Origin: Hominimerdicola alba 8
GTDB lineage: Bacteria > Bacillota > Clostridia > Oscillospirales > Ruminococcaceae
Reading direction: 5' to 3'
Length of the DNA: 64,000 nt
Assembly (NCBI RefSeq): GCF_000178155.2
Contig: NZ_ADKM02000086.1
Coordinates: forward strand, 1 to 64,000
Of this stretch, positions 1 through 8,071 are shown piece after piece. How positions within the stretch are numbered: the first letter of the stretch is position 1; every line of letters starts with the position of its first letter. Below the pieces are notes generated by a model. It searched no databases. It was not told the origin of the DNA and worked only from the letters and a program-made list of their open reading frames with translations. The translations under genes were made by a program, and so were the position numbers.

Positions 1-1
1 T

Positions 2-544
2 TATCAGCAGTGCGCTGACAGCATTATAAGGCTTTACAGCGACTATTTCTACCAAAAAGGACAGTTTGACAAGATAACATTTCAGTTTTCAAACGGTGAT
101 GAATGCAATTATCCGCGTTGGCGCAAGGGCAGAAGAATGCTGGTTCTGGGGGACTTTTCCTGCGAGATACCTGCCGCACTGCCCGATGACAGCGAACAGC
201 AGTACCGAAATTACCTCAAAGAGGTAATTAATTATGCAGGCACACTGTCACTGCAAAAGGAGTCAGCTGTTATATCACCCGATGAACTGGGGATAGGCGA
301 CTTTATCTGCAACGACACCCATGTTGTAATGATAACAGATATGGCTGTCAATGACAAGGGCGAGAAAGTCTACCTGATAGGGCAGAGTTTTATACCCGCT
401 GTATGTTTCCATATAATCACCGACCTTGACGGCAGTGAACCGACCGCATGGTTCACCGAAGACAGGCTGAGAGAAGAGAAATTCCAAATCGGCGCTTTCA
501 GCTTTGAGCAAAAAGACATTCGCCGCTGGAAAGACGGCTTCTGA
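2..544 (+). CDS. DUF4846 family protein, 5' partial
   Basis: The reading frame is open from base 2 and the gene begins before the window. The visible 180 residues carry the DUF4846 pattern: YQQCADSIIRLYSDYFY near the start, FQFSNGDECNYPRWRKGRR, GDFS, a YAGTLSLQKE segment, IGDFI, and a later H-V-V-MITDMAVNDKGEKVYLIGQSFIPA stretch that is typical of the family C-terminal core. The family is usually extracytoplasmic, but its role is unknown and I cannot see the N-terminus to judge export. It ends just before a strong hairpin terminator. Confidence in the family assignment is high and in function none. Confidence 0.85.
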   Translation, partial: YQQCADSIIRLYSDYFYQKGQFDKITFQFSNGDECNYPRWRKGRRMLVLGDFSCEIPAALPDDSEQQYRNYLKEVINYAGTLSLQKESAVISPDELGIGDFICNDTHVVMITDMAVNDKGEKVYLIGQSFIPAVCFHIITDLDGSEPTAWFTEDRLREEKFQIGAFSFEQKDIRRWKDGF

Positions 545-545
545 T

Positions 546-584
546 AAAACCCCCGAAAGCTGTTATGGGCTTTCGGGGGTTTTA
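546..584 (+). terminator. Rho-independent terminator of the DUF4846 gene
   Basis: A perfect stem CCCCCGAAAGC / GCTTTCGGGGG with a short loop is followed by TTTTAATT, directly after the stop codon. Confidence 0.9.
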
Positions 585-633
585 ATTGTAGGATATATCT
601 AATTGTCAATATAAGATTTGTGCAGTCTAACGG

Positions 634-662
634 TTGAATTTGTGATGAATATGTGATAAAAT
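634..662 (+). promoter_or_regulatory. sigma-A type promoter
   Basis: TTGAAT (634-639) and TAAAAT (657-662) are separated by 17 bp, 45 bp upstream of the small sortase-substrate-like gene. Confidence 0.7.
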
Positions 663-706
663 AGTGATGTAAGATAGAATTATGTATAGTCAGGAAGTGA
701 TGCGGC

Positions 707-922
707 ATGAAAAAGAGGATATCAGCGTTTGTAATCTCTTTCGCTCTGCTTGTCGGCGGCGCATTGACTGCATCTGCTGAAAGTGCCGCTGAGTCTGAAA
801 AAGGCGGCGAAAAAGCAGTGGTCACTGCACAGGAAAATCCAAACACAGGTGCTGTGACACTAGGTACAGTCAGTGTGGCTTTGGCGGGCTGTGCAGTACT
901 GGTCTGCAAAAAACGGAAGTAA
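707..922 (+). CDS. Small secreted protein with NPNTG sorting-like tail
   Basis: This 71-residue protein is built almost only of targeting signals. It has a signal peptide (KKR, hydrophobic core residues 6-19, ASA cleavage site near 24), a mature part of about 25 residues rich in Glu, Ala and Lys, then ENPNTGA, a hydrophobic helix and a KKRK tail. That order matches cell-wall sorting signals of the NPxTG type seen in Clostridia, so a sortase may anchor it to the wall; this is inference. A GGAAGTG ribosome site sits 9 bp before the ATG. It has its own promoter and terminator. No enzymatic domain can fit in the mature part. Confidence 0.75.
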   Translation: MKKRISAFVISFALLVGGALTASAESAAESEKGGEKAVVTAQENPNTGAVTLGTVSVALAGCAVLVCKKRK

Positions 923-934
923 ATTTATATAACG

Positions 935-974
935 AGAACGCCCGCGCAGGTCAAGGCTTGCGTGGGCGTTCTTT
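935..974 (+). terminator. Terminator of the small secreted protein gene
   Basis: The inverted repeat AGAACGCCC-GCGCA / TGCGTGGGCGTTCT is followed by TTTC. The T-run is weak but the stem is long. Confidence 0.75.
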
Positions 975-1079
975 CATATGATCTCCTCAGAAATATGTAC
1001 AGGGTGTGCGGCGGGTGCGGAAAACAATACGAATGCCGCAATGATATCCTGTTCAGTGTGCAAGCGGGATCACACATAT

Positions 1080-1115
1080 AAAAAGTGCGCTGTCATATCC
1101 TGACTGCGCACTTTG
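1080..1115 (-). terminator. Terminator of the nucleobase salvage run
   Basis: The stem AAAGTGCGC / GCGCACTTT lies just past the stop codon of the purine PRTase gene, with a T-rich tail on the minus strand. It is the only clear terminator in the minus-strand run from 7.3 to 1.1 kb. Confidence 0.85.
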
Positions 1116-1121
1116 TGGTTT

Positions 1122-1658
1122 TTATTTGAAGAACAGCGGGAGTTTTTCGAGGAAGAAGATATCTGTCCTGTCTGCCGCATCGCCCTCAGCGAGAACTGCG
1201 CCCTTGCCGACTATATTGCCGCCTGCCGCTTTTACAAGCTGTTCGATAGCCGTCAGCGATTCGCCTGTGCTGATGACATCATCAAGTATCAGCACGCGCT
1301 TATCTTTAATTCTTGCAACATCTTCCTGCGAAAGGTAGAGTGTCTGCACATTGGCAGTGGTTATGGATTTTACCTGAACCGATATCGGGTCGGTCATATA
1401 CAGCTTGACCGACTTGCGGGCTACCACGTAATTCTTGCCCGACTGCCTTGCGGCTTCGTAAGCAAGGGGGATACCCTTAGACTCAGCGGTGATGATGACA
1501 TCGAAATCAGGGGCTTTTTTCAGCAGTTCCTCTGCCGCCTTAACTGTTATCTCAACATCTGAAAACATGATGAATGCCGCAATATCCAGCTTTTCGCCTG
1601 CCGCGCAGATAGGCAGTTCACGGGTCAGCCCGGCGACTTTCAATGTATAAGTTTCCAT
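1122..1658 (-). CDS. Purine phosphoribosyltransferase (adenine/xanthine type)
   Basis: A type I phosphoribosyltransferase of 178 residues. The PRPP-binding loop VLILDDVISTGESL lies near residues 117-130, preceded by the ITAESKGIPLAYEAARQ segment and the ARKSVKLYM segment used for base binding in this clostridial group. It transfers ribose-5-phosphate from PRPP to a purine base. Database names for close relatives vary between adenine and xanthine PRTase, so the substrate is left open. A longer frame starts at 1676, but AAGGAG lies inside it, 9 bp before the ATG at 1658, so 1658 is the better start. It is the last gene of the salvage run. Confidence 0.85.
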   Translation of the reverse strand: METYTLKVAGLTRELPICAAGEKLDIAAFIMFSDVEITVKAAEELLKKAPDFDVIITAESKGIPLAYEAARQSGKNYVVARKSVKLYMTDPISVQVKSITTANVQTLYLSQEDVARIKDKRVLILDDVISTGESLTAIEQLVKAAGGNIVGKGAVLAEGDAADRTDIFFLEKLPLFFK

Positions 1659-1675
1659 TTCAAACAACTCCTTCA

Positions 1676-2071
1676 TTAATCAAAACTTTCTATCGGATAT
1701 TCCTCTGATATCTCGTAAATGGTGAACCATGTGCATGTCCTGTCGGTTTCTTCTATGGCAAAGTCAGACTGGTCACTGTTTTTGCCATAGTATTCTTTAC
1801 CGTCAAGTTCATAGATCTTCTTATAGCCTTTATCCTCGAAATATTTGTCGTAATCATTCTTTTTTCTGCCGATGAATACTGACATTTCGCCATCGGTAGA
1901 AGTGTCAACGGTAACTCCCCGGCTGATATTGTAGAATACTTTTGTAGCGCCCCAGAGGTCAGAAGCGCTGTAGCCCATATCCGAAAGGGATTTTACCATC
2001 ATTATCTCTATCAGTGCAAGCCCAACTATGATAAGGGTCACGATAAGGCCTAAAAATCCTTTTTTCTCCAT
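1676..2071 (-). CDS. Small single-pass membrane protein, unknown
   Basis: A 131-residue protein with one N-terminal membrane helix (residues 6-26, FLGLIVTLIIVGLALIEIMM) and a soluble, charged outer part with several Tyr and Asp residues. I do not recognise a domain. It sits between the purine permease and the purine PRTase, with GGGAGG 6 bp before its ATG, and is probably cotranscribed with them. Linkage to purine transport is suggested only by position. A single-helix lipoprotein-like accessory is possible, but there is no lipobox cysteine. Confidence 0.7.
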   Translation of the reverse strand: MEKKGFLGLIVTLIIVGLALIEIMMVKSLSDMGYSASDLWGATKVFYNISRGVTVDTSTDGEMSVFIGRKKNDYDKYFEDKGYKKIYELDGKEYYGKNSDQSDFAIEETDRTCTWFTIYEISEEYPIESFD

Positions 2072-2086
2072 AAGTACCTCCCTTTA

Positions 2087-3442
2087 TCAGAGGAAAATGT
2101 ATTTCAGAACAAAAAGTACTGCAAGAACATACATTATCGGGTTTATCTTCTTCGCTTTGCCGCAGAAAAGATTTATGACCACATATGAGATAACGCCGAT
2201 GGAAATGCCCTCAGAAATGCTGTAGAACAGCGGCATAGCCAGTATGCAGAGGTATGCGGGTATTGCCGAAGCGTAATTTTCGGCATCGAACTTTATCTCG
2301 GTGATGGAACTGAACATCAAAAAGCCCACAACTATCAGTGCGGGGGCTGTCGCAAAGGACGGTATCGCAATGAATATCGGTGCGAACAGCATTGATGCCA
2401 GAAACAGTAAAGCTGTCGTTACAGCGGTAAGACCTGTTCTGCCGCCTGCGCCGACACCTGCGGCGGACTCGACAAATGTGGTGGTGGTGGAAGTACCAAG
2501 AACCGCACCGCCTGTGGTAGCGATAGCATCTGCCATAAGTGCGGGGCGTATACCGGGAAGTCTGCCCTCTTCATCGAGCATATCAGCTTTTGAAGCCACG
2601 CCTATCAGTGTGCCGAGAGTATCGAAGAGGTCAACGAACAGGAATGAGAACATTATCACGATGAAGTTGAACAAGCCCAGCGAATCGAAGTCAACATTGA
2701 AGCACTCACCGAAAGTCTTGCCGAGCGCCGAGAAATCGGTCATTCTGAAAGACGGGAAAAGTGAGAACCAGTTCTCGTTATCGGGCTTATATATGCCTGC
2801 CGCCTGACATATCATGCCAAGCACCCATGTGCCCAGAATGCCCAGCAGTATCGAACCCGGAACTTTCTTGATATAGAGAATGAACATGCCCAGCGTGCCA
2901 ATTACAGCCAGCAGTGCGCATATACCGCGTGTGGAGAAATCTTCGGTGAAGTCCACCAGTTCGACCAGTGTTGCGCCGCCTACGACCAGCTTTGCATTTT
3001 GCAGACCGATGAACGCGATGAACAGACCGATACCCACTGACACGGCTTTCTTCAGCGAAAGGGGTATGCTGTCAAATATAGCTTCGCGCACCTTTGTGAC
3101 TGACAGGATTATAAAGATGACACCCTCTAAGAACACTGCCAGCAGTGCAGCCTGCCAGGGATATCCCATAGAGCCGCAGACCGTGTACGCCATAAAAGCG
3201 TTCAGACCCATGCCCGCTGACAAAGCGAAAGGAAGGTTCGCCATAAGACCCATGCACATAGTACCGATGAAAGATGCAAGGCAGGTCGCAAGAAGCACCG
3301 CTGTGCTGTCCATGCCTGCCGCCGAAAGTACGCTTGGGTTGACCGCCAGAATGTATGCCATCGTCATGAACGTGGTCACGCCCGCCATTATCTCGGTGCG
3401 GACATCTGTACCATGCTCTTTTAGCTTAAAAAATCTATCCAC
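2087..3442 (-). CDS. pbuG: NCS2 family guanine/hypoxanthine permease (PbuG/AzgA-like)
   Basis: A 451-residue polytopic permease of the AzgA branch of NCS2. The N-terminal FFKLKEHGTDVRTEIMAGVTTFMTMAYILAVNP segment is diagnostic, followed by GMGLNAFMAYTV and LFDTLGTLIGVASKADM, and the C-terminal SAAGVGAGGRTGLTAV signature also fits. It imports purine bases by proton symport. Translation starts at GTG with GAGGAGG 8 bp upstream, 3 bp after the hpt stop, so it is coupled to hpt. The flanking salvage enzymes fit purine uptake and reuse. The exact substrate among hypoxanthine, guanine and adenine cannot be told from sequence. Confidence 0.92.
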   Translation of the reverse strand: MDRFFKLKEHGTDVRTEIMAGVTTFMTMAYILAVNPSVLSAAGMDSTAVLLATCLASFIGTMCMGLMANLPFALSAGMGLNAFMAYTVCGSMGYPWQAALLAVFLEGVIFIILSVTKVREAIFDSIPLSLKKAVSVGIGLFIAFIGLQNAKLVVGGATLVELVDFTEDFSTRGICALLAVIGTLGMFILYIKKVPGSILLGILGTWVLGMICQAAGIYKPDNENWFSLFPSFRMTDFSALGKTFGECFNVDFDSLGLFNFIVIMFSFLFVDLFDTLGTLIGVASKADMLDEEGRLPGIRPALMADAIATTGGAVLGTSTTTTFVESAAGVGAGGRTGLTAVTTALLFLASMLFAPIFIAIPSFATAPALIVVGFLMFSSITEIKFDAENYASAIPAYLCILAMPLFYSISEGISIGVISYVVINLFCGKAKKINPIMYVLAVLFVLKYIFL

Positions 3443-3445
3443 AGG

Positions 3446-3997
3446 CTATTCCTCCTCAAATTCTGCTATACACGGCAGATTGCGGTAATACTCACCGTAA
3501 TCAAGACCGTAGCCGATAACGAAATAGTCGGGTATGGTGAACAGCGAGTAGTCAGACTGCAAGTCTACCAGCCGTCTGTCGGGCTTATCCAGCATTGTCA
3601 CGACCTTGAGGGAAAGCGGCTTCTTGCCTGCGAGGTATTCCATGACCTTTTTGAGCGTTCTGCCTGTGTCGATTATATCTTCGACTATCACCACATGGTA
3701 TTTGCTGATATCCTGTGCAAGGTCGAGGGTTATCTCGACCTCACCACTGCTCTCGGTGCTCTCAAAATAGCTTTTTGCTGCCATGAAGCCTATCTCGTGC
3801 GGGATAGTGATGGCGCGGCTGAGGTCTGCCATAAAGATGAATGCGCCTTTCAGGATACTCACCAGCAGCAGGGGCTTGTCCTTATACTCCATGCTTAGTA
3901 TCTCGCCTGTGCGGGCGATGGCAGTTTTAAGTTCTTCTTCCGAGATTATCACGCGCTTGATGTGCTTGTGAAACTCGGACATATTTGTTATCTGCAT
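3446..3997 (-). CDS. hpt: Hypoxanthine (guanine) phosphoribosyltransferase
   Basis: A 183-residue HPRT of usual bacterial length. The PRPP loop VIVEDIIDTGRTL is near residues 101-113, LLLVSILKGAFIFMADL is the conserved N-terminal strand and loop, and VTMLDKPDRRLV with the PDYFVIGYGLDY segment is the C-terminal base-binding region. It converts hypoxanthine or guanine to IMP or GMP in the cytosol. AGGAG lies 9 bp before the ATG. It stands between upp and the purine permease in one minus-strand run. Confidence 0.95.
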   Translation of the reverse strand: MQITNMSEFHKHIKRVIISEEELKTAIARTGEILSMEYKDKPLLLVSILKGAFIFMADLSRAITIPHEIGFMAAKSYFESTESSGEVEITLDLAQDISKYHVVIVEDIIDTGRTLKKVMEYLAGKKPLSLKVVTMLDKPDRRLVDLQSDYSLFTIPDYFVIGYGLDYGEYYRNLPCIAEFEEE

Positions 3998-4019
3998 CAG
4001 TCATCTCTCCTTTCGGGGG

Positions 4020-4649
4020 TCACTTAGTACCGAATATCCTGTCGTCCGCATCGCCCAGACCAGGTACGATATAGGCGTTATCGTTCAGCTTTTCGTCAAG
4101 ACTGCCGACATAGATATCGATATCGGGGTGTGCCTTTTCAAGTGCAGCCAGACCTTCGGGGGCGGCGATGATGCACATGAACTTTATGTTGTTACAGCCA
4201 TGTTTTTTGATGAAATCCACCGCTGTTATGGCAGAACCGCCTGTTGCCAGCATCGGGTCGGGCAGGATAACAAGGCGCTCATCGATATTTTCGGGCAGTT
4301 TGCAGAAATACTCATGAGGTTCATGGGTGACTTCATCACGGTAAAGCCCGATATGACCGACTTTAGCCGACGGCACCAGTGCCAGTATGCCGTTTACCAT
4401 GCCAAGACCTGCCCTGAGTATCGGAACAACAGCCAGCTTTTTACCCGAAAGCATCGGCACTGCCGCTTCAGTTATGGGGGTCTTTACTTTGACCAGTTCG
4501 GTGGGCAGGTCGCGCAGGGCTTCATATCCCATCAGCATCGCGATCTCTTCCACCAGCACGCGGAAATCCCTTGTGCCTGTTTTTTCATCACGCAAAAGCG
4601 AAATTTTGTGCTTGATAAGGGGATGATCGATAACTGTTACTTTGCTCAT
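4020..4649 (-). CDS. upp: Uracil phosphoribosyltransferase
   Basis: A 209-residue UPRTase. The PRPP loop [10 protein letters not shown], the [11 protein letters not shown] segment and the C-terminal [13 protein letters not shown] uracil-binding tail are all intact. It makes UMP from uracil and PRPP. A frame from GTG at 4664 exists, but GTGAGG there acts as the ribosome site for the ATG at 4649, which also gives the standard family length. It follows the uracil permease gene and two unknown genes on the same strand, with a short repeat element in the leader. Confidence 0.96.
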   Translation of the reverse strand: MSKVTVIDHPLIKHKISLLRDEKTGTRDFRVLVEEIAMLMGYEALRDLPTELVKVKTPITEAAVPMLSGKKLAVVPILRAGLGMVNGILALVPSAKVGHIGLYRDEVTHEPHEYFCKLPENIDERLVILPDPMLATGGSAITAVDFIKKHGCNNIKFMCIIAAPEGLAALEKAHPDIDIYVGSLDEKLNDNAYIVPGLGDADDRIFGTK

Positions 4650-4676
4650 TTTCAAAAACCTCACTTTATTTTATAT

Positions 4677-4798
4677 GACTATCCCTTTAGCACACCAGCT
4701 GAAAATGCTGTAAACAAAAGGATAATTGAGCACCATACGCCAACCACCTTAAGTTCTGTAAAACCGCCGTTTTTGTGGTGTGTCAGCGGGATAACCAC
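4677..4798. repeat. MITE-like element, family B, copy 1
   Basis: A 122-bp non-coding element nearly identical to 54217-54339. Its ends are imperfect inverted repeats, TATCCCTTTAGCACACC at one side and TATCCCGCTGACACACC read inward from the other. It lies between a 36-codon frame and upp, inside the presumed upp leader. No reading frame or transposase is present. Confidence 0.75.
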
Positions 4799-4799
4799 G

Positions 4800-4910
4800 T
4801 TATTTTATCATCACACTGTTACCCATTACCGACATGTCGGCGGGGCGTGATGCTTTATTTACTCCGTTTGATTTGGTGTTATATCGAAACTTGAAATATT
4901 CAGCGGTCAT
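4800..4910 (-). CDS. Possible 36-residue protein, unknown
   Basis: An ATG preceded by GGAGGAAAG at short spacing opens a frame starting MTAEYFKFRYNTKSNG and ending at TAA right beside the repeat element. The excellent ribosome site is the main support. The protein has no membrane helix and no recognised motif. It could equally be the head of a gene whose tail was lost when the element arrived. Confidence 0.35.
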   Translation of the reverse strand: MTAEYFKFRYNTKSNGVNKASRPADMSVMGNSVMIK

Positions 4911-4988
4911 CTTTCCTCCGCCGCAGGCATGTGAAGGATAGCATCAGCACAACATTTCCTTGTAATATAACGCTTTGCGGGGGTGTGA

Positions 4989-5513
4989 TTATGACTTTAT
5001 CATCAGCGACATGCAGTCGCCGTCTTCGCAATAAACTATCATGCGGTCGTATTTTTTTGATACAACATAGAAATCATCGAGAAAGCCGTCAGTTTCGCTG
5101 AGTACGGCAATGATCTCATCTATATTACCCTCATAGACCCAGCCCTGACTTAATATCAGCCAGTGCAGGTCAGAAAGGTTTTCAGGCGGTGTAAAAGTCT
5201 TTATATTGCTGATATGACTGCACCAGTCTTTGCCGCATATGATCTGCCGTTCAAGACAGATGTCATCGCGTATCCTCAGCCAGAGATAGCCGAGTTCGGT
5301 GCGGTCGGGCTTGCGGCAGTTCTCATAGTCGAAAAAGGTATAATAAAACTTGTCTATTACGTGAGCGAACTGCTGTTTCGATGCTTCATGAAAACGCCGC
5401 CTGTCGATGTTTTCCTCTTTGATGATCTCTTCGATCTCATCGCGTATCCAATATCTTGCGGGCTTGCTTTTCAGCTTTTCGCGCCACTGTGTATCGTTCC
5501 GATATTCTGACAT
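4989..5513 (-). CDS. Hypothetical protein, immunity-like
   Basis: A 174-residue soluble, acidic protein with many Trp, Tyr and Asp residues and no membrane segment. The C-terminal pattern LDDFYVVSKKYDRMIVYCEDGD recalls small clostridial proteins of the DUF6756/SUKH-like immunity kind, but this is a weak impression. AAAGG lies 9 bp before the ATG. It is 20 bp downstream of another small unknown gene and follows the uracil permease on the same strand, so transcription is probably shared. No toxin gene is adjacent. Confidence 0.65.
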   Translation of the reverse strand: MSEYRNDTQWREKLKSKPARYWIRDEIEEIIKEENIDRRRFHEASKQQFAHVIDKFYYTFFDYENCRKPDRTELGYLWLRIRDDICLERQIICGKDWCSHISNIKTFTPPENLSDLHWLILSQGWVYEGNIDEIIAVLSETDGFLDDFYVVSKKYDRMIVYCEDGDCMSLMIKS

Positions 5514-5533
5514 TATAATGACCTTTCAGCTAT

Positions 5534-5905
5534 TCACGCATATGGTTCGATACCCATAGAATACCGAACTTCTTTTACAATTTCTTCATAAGTCAGGTCA
5601 TATGGGAAAGGCTCGGCATCTTCCGTCGTGTTATTGACAAAGTCATCAAGAACGCCGAATTCTATGACTATGAACGGCTTCTGGCTGAAAAGCACTTCGT
5701 CAACTCTGAAAAACTCACCGTTATATACAAATACCTTTCTTTCAGAAGAAAAAGATTCCTCACACTTGCCCGATATGACAGACTTGACCGATCTGACGGG
5801 CAGATCAGCATCATATACTTCCGCGCCCAGAGCAATCATTATCTGCTCAACACTGTCTTTTGCTTTTTCAAATTCCGTCCTTGTAACATTCTTGTAATGC
5901 CACAT
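5534..5905 (-). CDS. Hypothetical protein
   Basis: A 123-residue soluble acidic protein with no recognised domain. It has an alternating strand-rich centre (KVFVYNGEFFRVDEVLF, FIVIEFG) and an acidic C-terminal half. Its ATG overlaps the stop codon of the uracil permease gene (TAATG), which implies translational coupling. With the next gene it forms a pair of small unknown proteins between uraA and upp, and no function can be assigned. Confidence 0.7.
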   Translation of the reverse strand: MWHYKNVTRTEFEKAKDSVEQIMIALGAEVYDADLPVRSVKSVISGKCEESFSSERKVFVYNGEFFRVDEVLFSQKPFIVIEFGVLDDFVNNTTEDAEPFPYDLTYEEIVKEVRYSMGIEPYA

Positions 5906-7272
5906 TATTCGCTCTCCTTGCTATCAGACTTTTTGGACAGCAAAAGATTTGTCAGTATACCGAGTACCAGTGCCGTTGCGACTTCTGTCAGCGTTACCGA
6001 GCCGAAATCAACGCTCAGTCCGCCGATGCCCGCTATGAATATCACCGAAGCGGTGAAGAGGTTGCGGTTACGGTCGAGGTCAACATCTTTAAGCATCTTA
6101 AGACCCGAAACTGCGATAAAACCATAAAGTGCGATGCAGACACCGCCCATAACGCAGGCGGGTATCGAGTCGATAAAAGCCACGAAAGGAGTCACGAAAG
6201 AGAACAGGATACAGCCTACAGCCGCCGCGATTATAGTCACTACAGATGCGTTGCCTGTTATTGCCACACAGCCCACACTTTCGCCGTAGGTGGTGTTCGG
6301 ACAGCCGCCGAAAACAGCGCCCGCCATCGAACCGACACCGTCACCGAGAAGAGTTCTTGCAAGACCCGGTTCTTTCAGCAGATCTCTGCCGATGACTGAG
6401 GAAAGGTTCTTGTGATCTGCTACATGTTCAGCAAAAACCACCAGTGCCACAGGCACATAAGCCACCAATACCGTCACAAGATAGCCGCCTGTAAGTTCAC
6501 CGAAGCCTTTGAAGCCCTCTAAGAACACAAGGTCGGGAAGTTTTACAAAGCTGGACAAAGTTACCTGACCATCGGGGAACATGACTGATGAAAACACTGA
6601 AAGATCCACTATCCTGAGCGCTTCGATATCGGCGGCAGTGCCTATCACAGTGAATATGACAGCTGTGCCGTAGCCTGCCAGAATTCCCAACACAAACGGC
6701 AGCAGCTTTAGCATTTTCCTTCCGTAGGTGGAAGCAAGCATTGTCACAGCTAGAGTGACCAGCCCGCAGAACATGGCAGTATAAGAAGAACCGCTCACAT
6801 CGGTGACATCGCTTTTCTGTAGGTCACCGATGGCGTTGCCTGCCAGCGAAAGTCCGATTATCGCCACAGTAGGTCCGATGACAACAGGCGGCATCAGCTT
6901 ATTCAGCCAATCTACGCCGACCGCGCCTATAAGTGCTGCAATAAGCACATAGACAAGTCCCGCAAAAAACGCACCGAGAATTATGCCCAGCATACCCAGC
7001 TGCATAGTTGCAGCACCGGCGAATGCAGCACTCATTGAGCCGATAAATGCAAAGGACGAACCCAGAAAAACAGGGCTTTTACGCTTAGTAAATCCCACAT
7101 AGACCAAAGTGCCGACACCCGCACCGAACATTGCCGCCGCAGGTGTAAGACCGTTCCCGATTATCACGGGTACAGCAATGGTCGCCGCGAGTATGGCAAG
7201 CATCTGCTGAAGTGCAAATACCACTATCTGCCCAAATTCAGGCTTATCTTCAACATCGTAAACCAGCTTCAT
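5905..7272 (-). CDS. uraA: Uracil permease (NCS2, UraA/PyrP-like)
   Basis: A 455-residue transporter of the nucleobase-cation symporter 2 family. Visible signatures are FALQQMLAILAATIAVP near residue 20, GSSFAFIGS, the conserved FAEHVADHKNLSSVIGRDLL loop and GGCPNTTYGESVGCVAITG. The His and Asn residues of the AEHVADH and PNTTYGES loops match uracil-type members. It imports uracil for upp further down the same strand. GTG at 7284 is an alternative start, but relatives start at MKL, so ATG at 7272 is preferred. A consensus promoter lies 46 bp upstream. Confidence 0.93.
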   Translation of the reverse strand: MKLVYDVEDKPEFGQIVVFALQQMLAILAATIAVPVIIGNGLTPAAAMFGAGVGTLVYVGFTKRKSPVFLGSSFAFIGSMSAAFAGAATMQLGMLGIILGAFFAGLVYVLIAALIGAVGVDWLNKLMPPVVIGPTVAIIGLSLAGNAIGDLQKSDVTDVSGSSYTAMFCGLVTLAVTMLASTYGRKMLKLLPFVLGILAGYGTAVIFTVIGTAADIEALRIVDLSVFSSVMFPDGQVTLSSFVKLPDLVFLEGFKGFGELTGGYLVTVLVAYVPVALVVFAEHVADHKNLSSVIGRDLLKEPGLARTLLGDGVGSMAGAVFGGCPNTTYGESVGCVAITGNASVVTIIAAAVGCILFSFVTPFVAFIDSIPACVMGGVCIALYGFIAVSGLKMLKDVDLDRNRNLFTASVIFIAGIGGLSVDFGSVTLTEVATALVLGILTNLLLSKKSDSKESE

Positions 7273-7317
7273 ACCCCAAAACACCGCCTTTCATCAAATC
7301 ATCACATTTATAGTTTT

Positions 7318-7346
7318 ATTTTATCACAACGCAGTCAGATTGTCAA
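7318..7346 (-). promoter_or_regulatory. Promoter of uraA and probably the salvage run
   Basis: On the minus strand TTGACA (7341-7346) and TAAAAT (7318-7323) have a 17-bp spacer. The leader is short, and I see no purine or pyrimidine riboswitch in it. Confidence 0.85.
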
Positions 7347-7405
7347 TAATAATATAGGATTTAAACCGTTTTTCGTATAAATTTAATATTCCTTCAGTCT
7401 TTTTA

Positions 7406-7439
7406 CAGAAAAGAACGCGCACCGATGAGGAGTGCGCGC
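7406..7439 (-). terminator. Terminator of the lipid module
   Basis: The minus-strand stem CGCGCAC / GTGCGCG (7416-7438) is followed by TTCTTTTCTG, directly after the stop of the permuted-papain gene. Confidence 0.8.
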
Positions 7440-7444
7440 TGATA

Positions 7445-8071
7445 TCATTTTTTTCTCGTAATAAGCCTTTTTATCAGCGGGAAGACCAGCTTTGCCATAC
7501 CTTTAAAGTACCGCCCCATTGAGAAACCTTCCATGTAATCGGGGTGTTGATCGGTGGGGCGTTTGCTTATCTTGCCCTCAAAAAACAAGTAAGCTGAAAG
7601 CAGTTCGTCCATATCCTTGATGGAGTATTTCCAGTAAGGCTTTTTGAGTTCTGTAACACCGCTGAGTTCTATTATCTGCGCGGTAAAGGACATGCAGTTT
7701 TCGGCACCCACTATGCGGAAGCCGTGTAACAGCGGCATGGTCGCCATAGAGAAGAGGTTGAAGAGATAGCCGCCCTTTTCGCGCTCATCTATAAACGCCA
7801 GAATCTTTCGGTAAGCCTGTTCGCCAACATTCAGTTTGAAGACTTTTGCGCCAAAATCGGCATGGTCGCCAAATGCGTAATAGTCGCGGTATTCGTGGGT
7901 GAAGCCTGCTTCAAAGGGGAAGTTATGGTATCTTCTCGAAAAGCTGATGAAGTCACGCAGACTTCCGTCAAGACTGACTGCGATGTGGGTGTACGGATAG
8001 CCCGTCAGCCAGCGTGCCGCGCCGCCAAGACCTGTGTGTGCTTTTATCAGCACGATGTAGATGTCTTTCAT
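7445..8071 (-). CDS. Permuted papain-fold protein (YiiX/LRAT-like), lipid-operon member
   Basis: A 208-residue protein with no signal peptide. The order of motifs suggests a circularly permuted NlpC/P60 (papain) fold: a His in YPYTHIAVSLD near residue 28 comes first and a Cys in GAENCMSFTAQIIEL near 122 comes second. Enzymes of this fold (YiiX, YaeF and the LRAT family) cleave or transfer acyl groups. It overlaps the CDP-alcohol phosphotransferase gene by ATGA and is last in a five-gene lipid run, so a lipid or lipid-linked substrate is a reasonable inference. The basic, hydrophobic C-terminus (residues 186-208) may bind membranes. Confidence 0.7.
   Translation of the reverse strand: MKDIYIVLIKAHTGLGGAARWLTGYPYTHIAVSLDGSLRDFISFSRRYHNFPFEAGFTHEYRDYYAFGDHADFGAKVFKLNVGEQAYRKILAFIDEREKGGYLFNLFSMATMPLLHGFRIVGAENCMSFTAQIIELSGVTELKKPYWKYSIKDMDELLSAYLFFEGKISKRPTDQHPDYMEGFSMGRYFKGMAKLVFPLIKRLITRKK

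Noticed and set aside
995-1081. 28-codon Cys-rich frame (MYRVCGGCGKQYECRN)
   Set aside because: It looks like a zinc-knuckle fragment but has no ribosome site, no promoter, and sits between two terminators.
1122-1676. Start of the purine PRTase at 1676
   Set aside because: AAGGAG lies inside that extension, correctly spaced for the ATG at 1658.
7285-7320. Purine or pyrimidine riboswitch before uraA
   Set aside because: The leader is only about 40 nt, too short for a purine aptamer, and has no PyrR-type hairpin.
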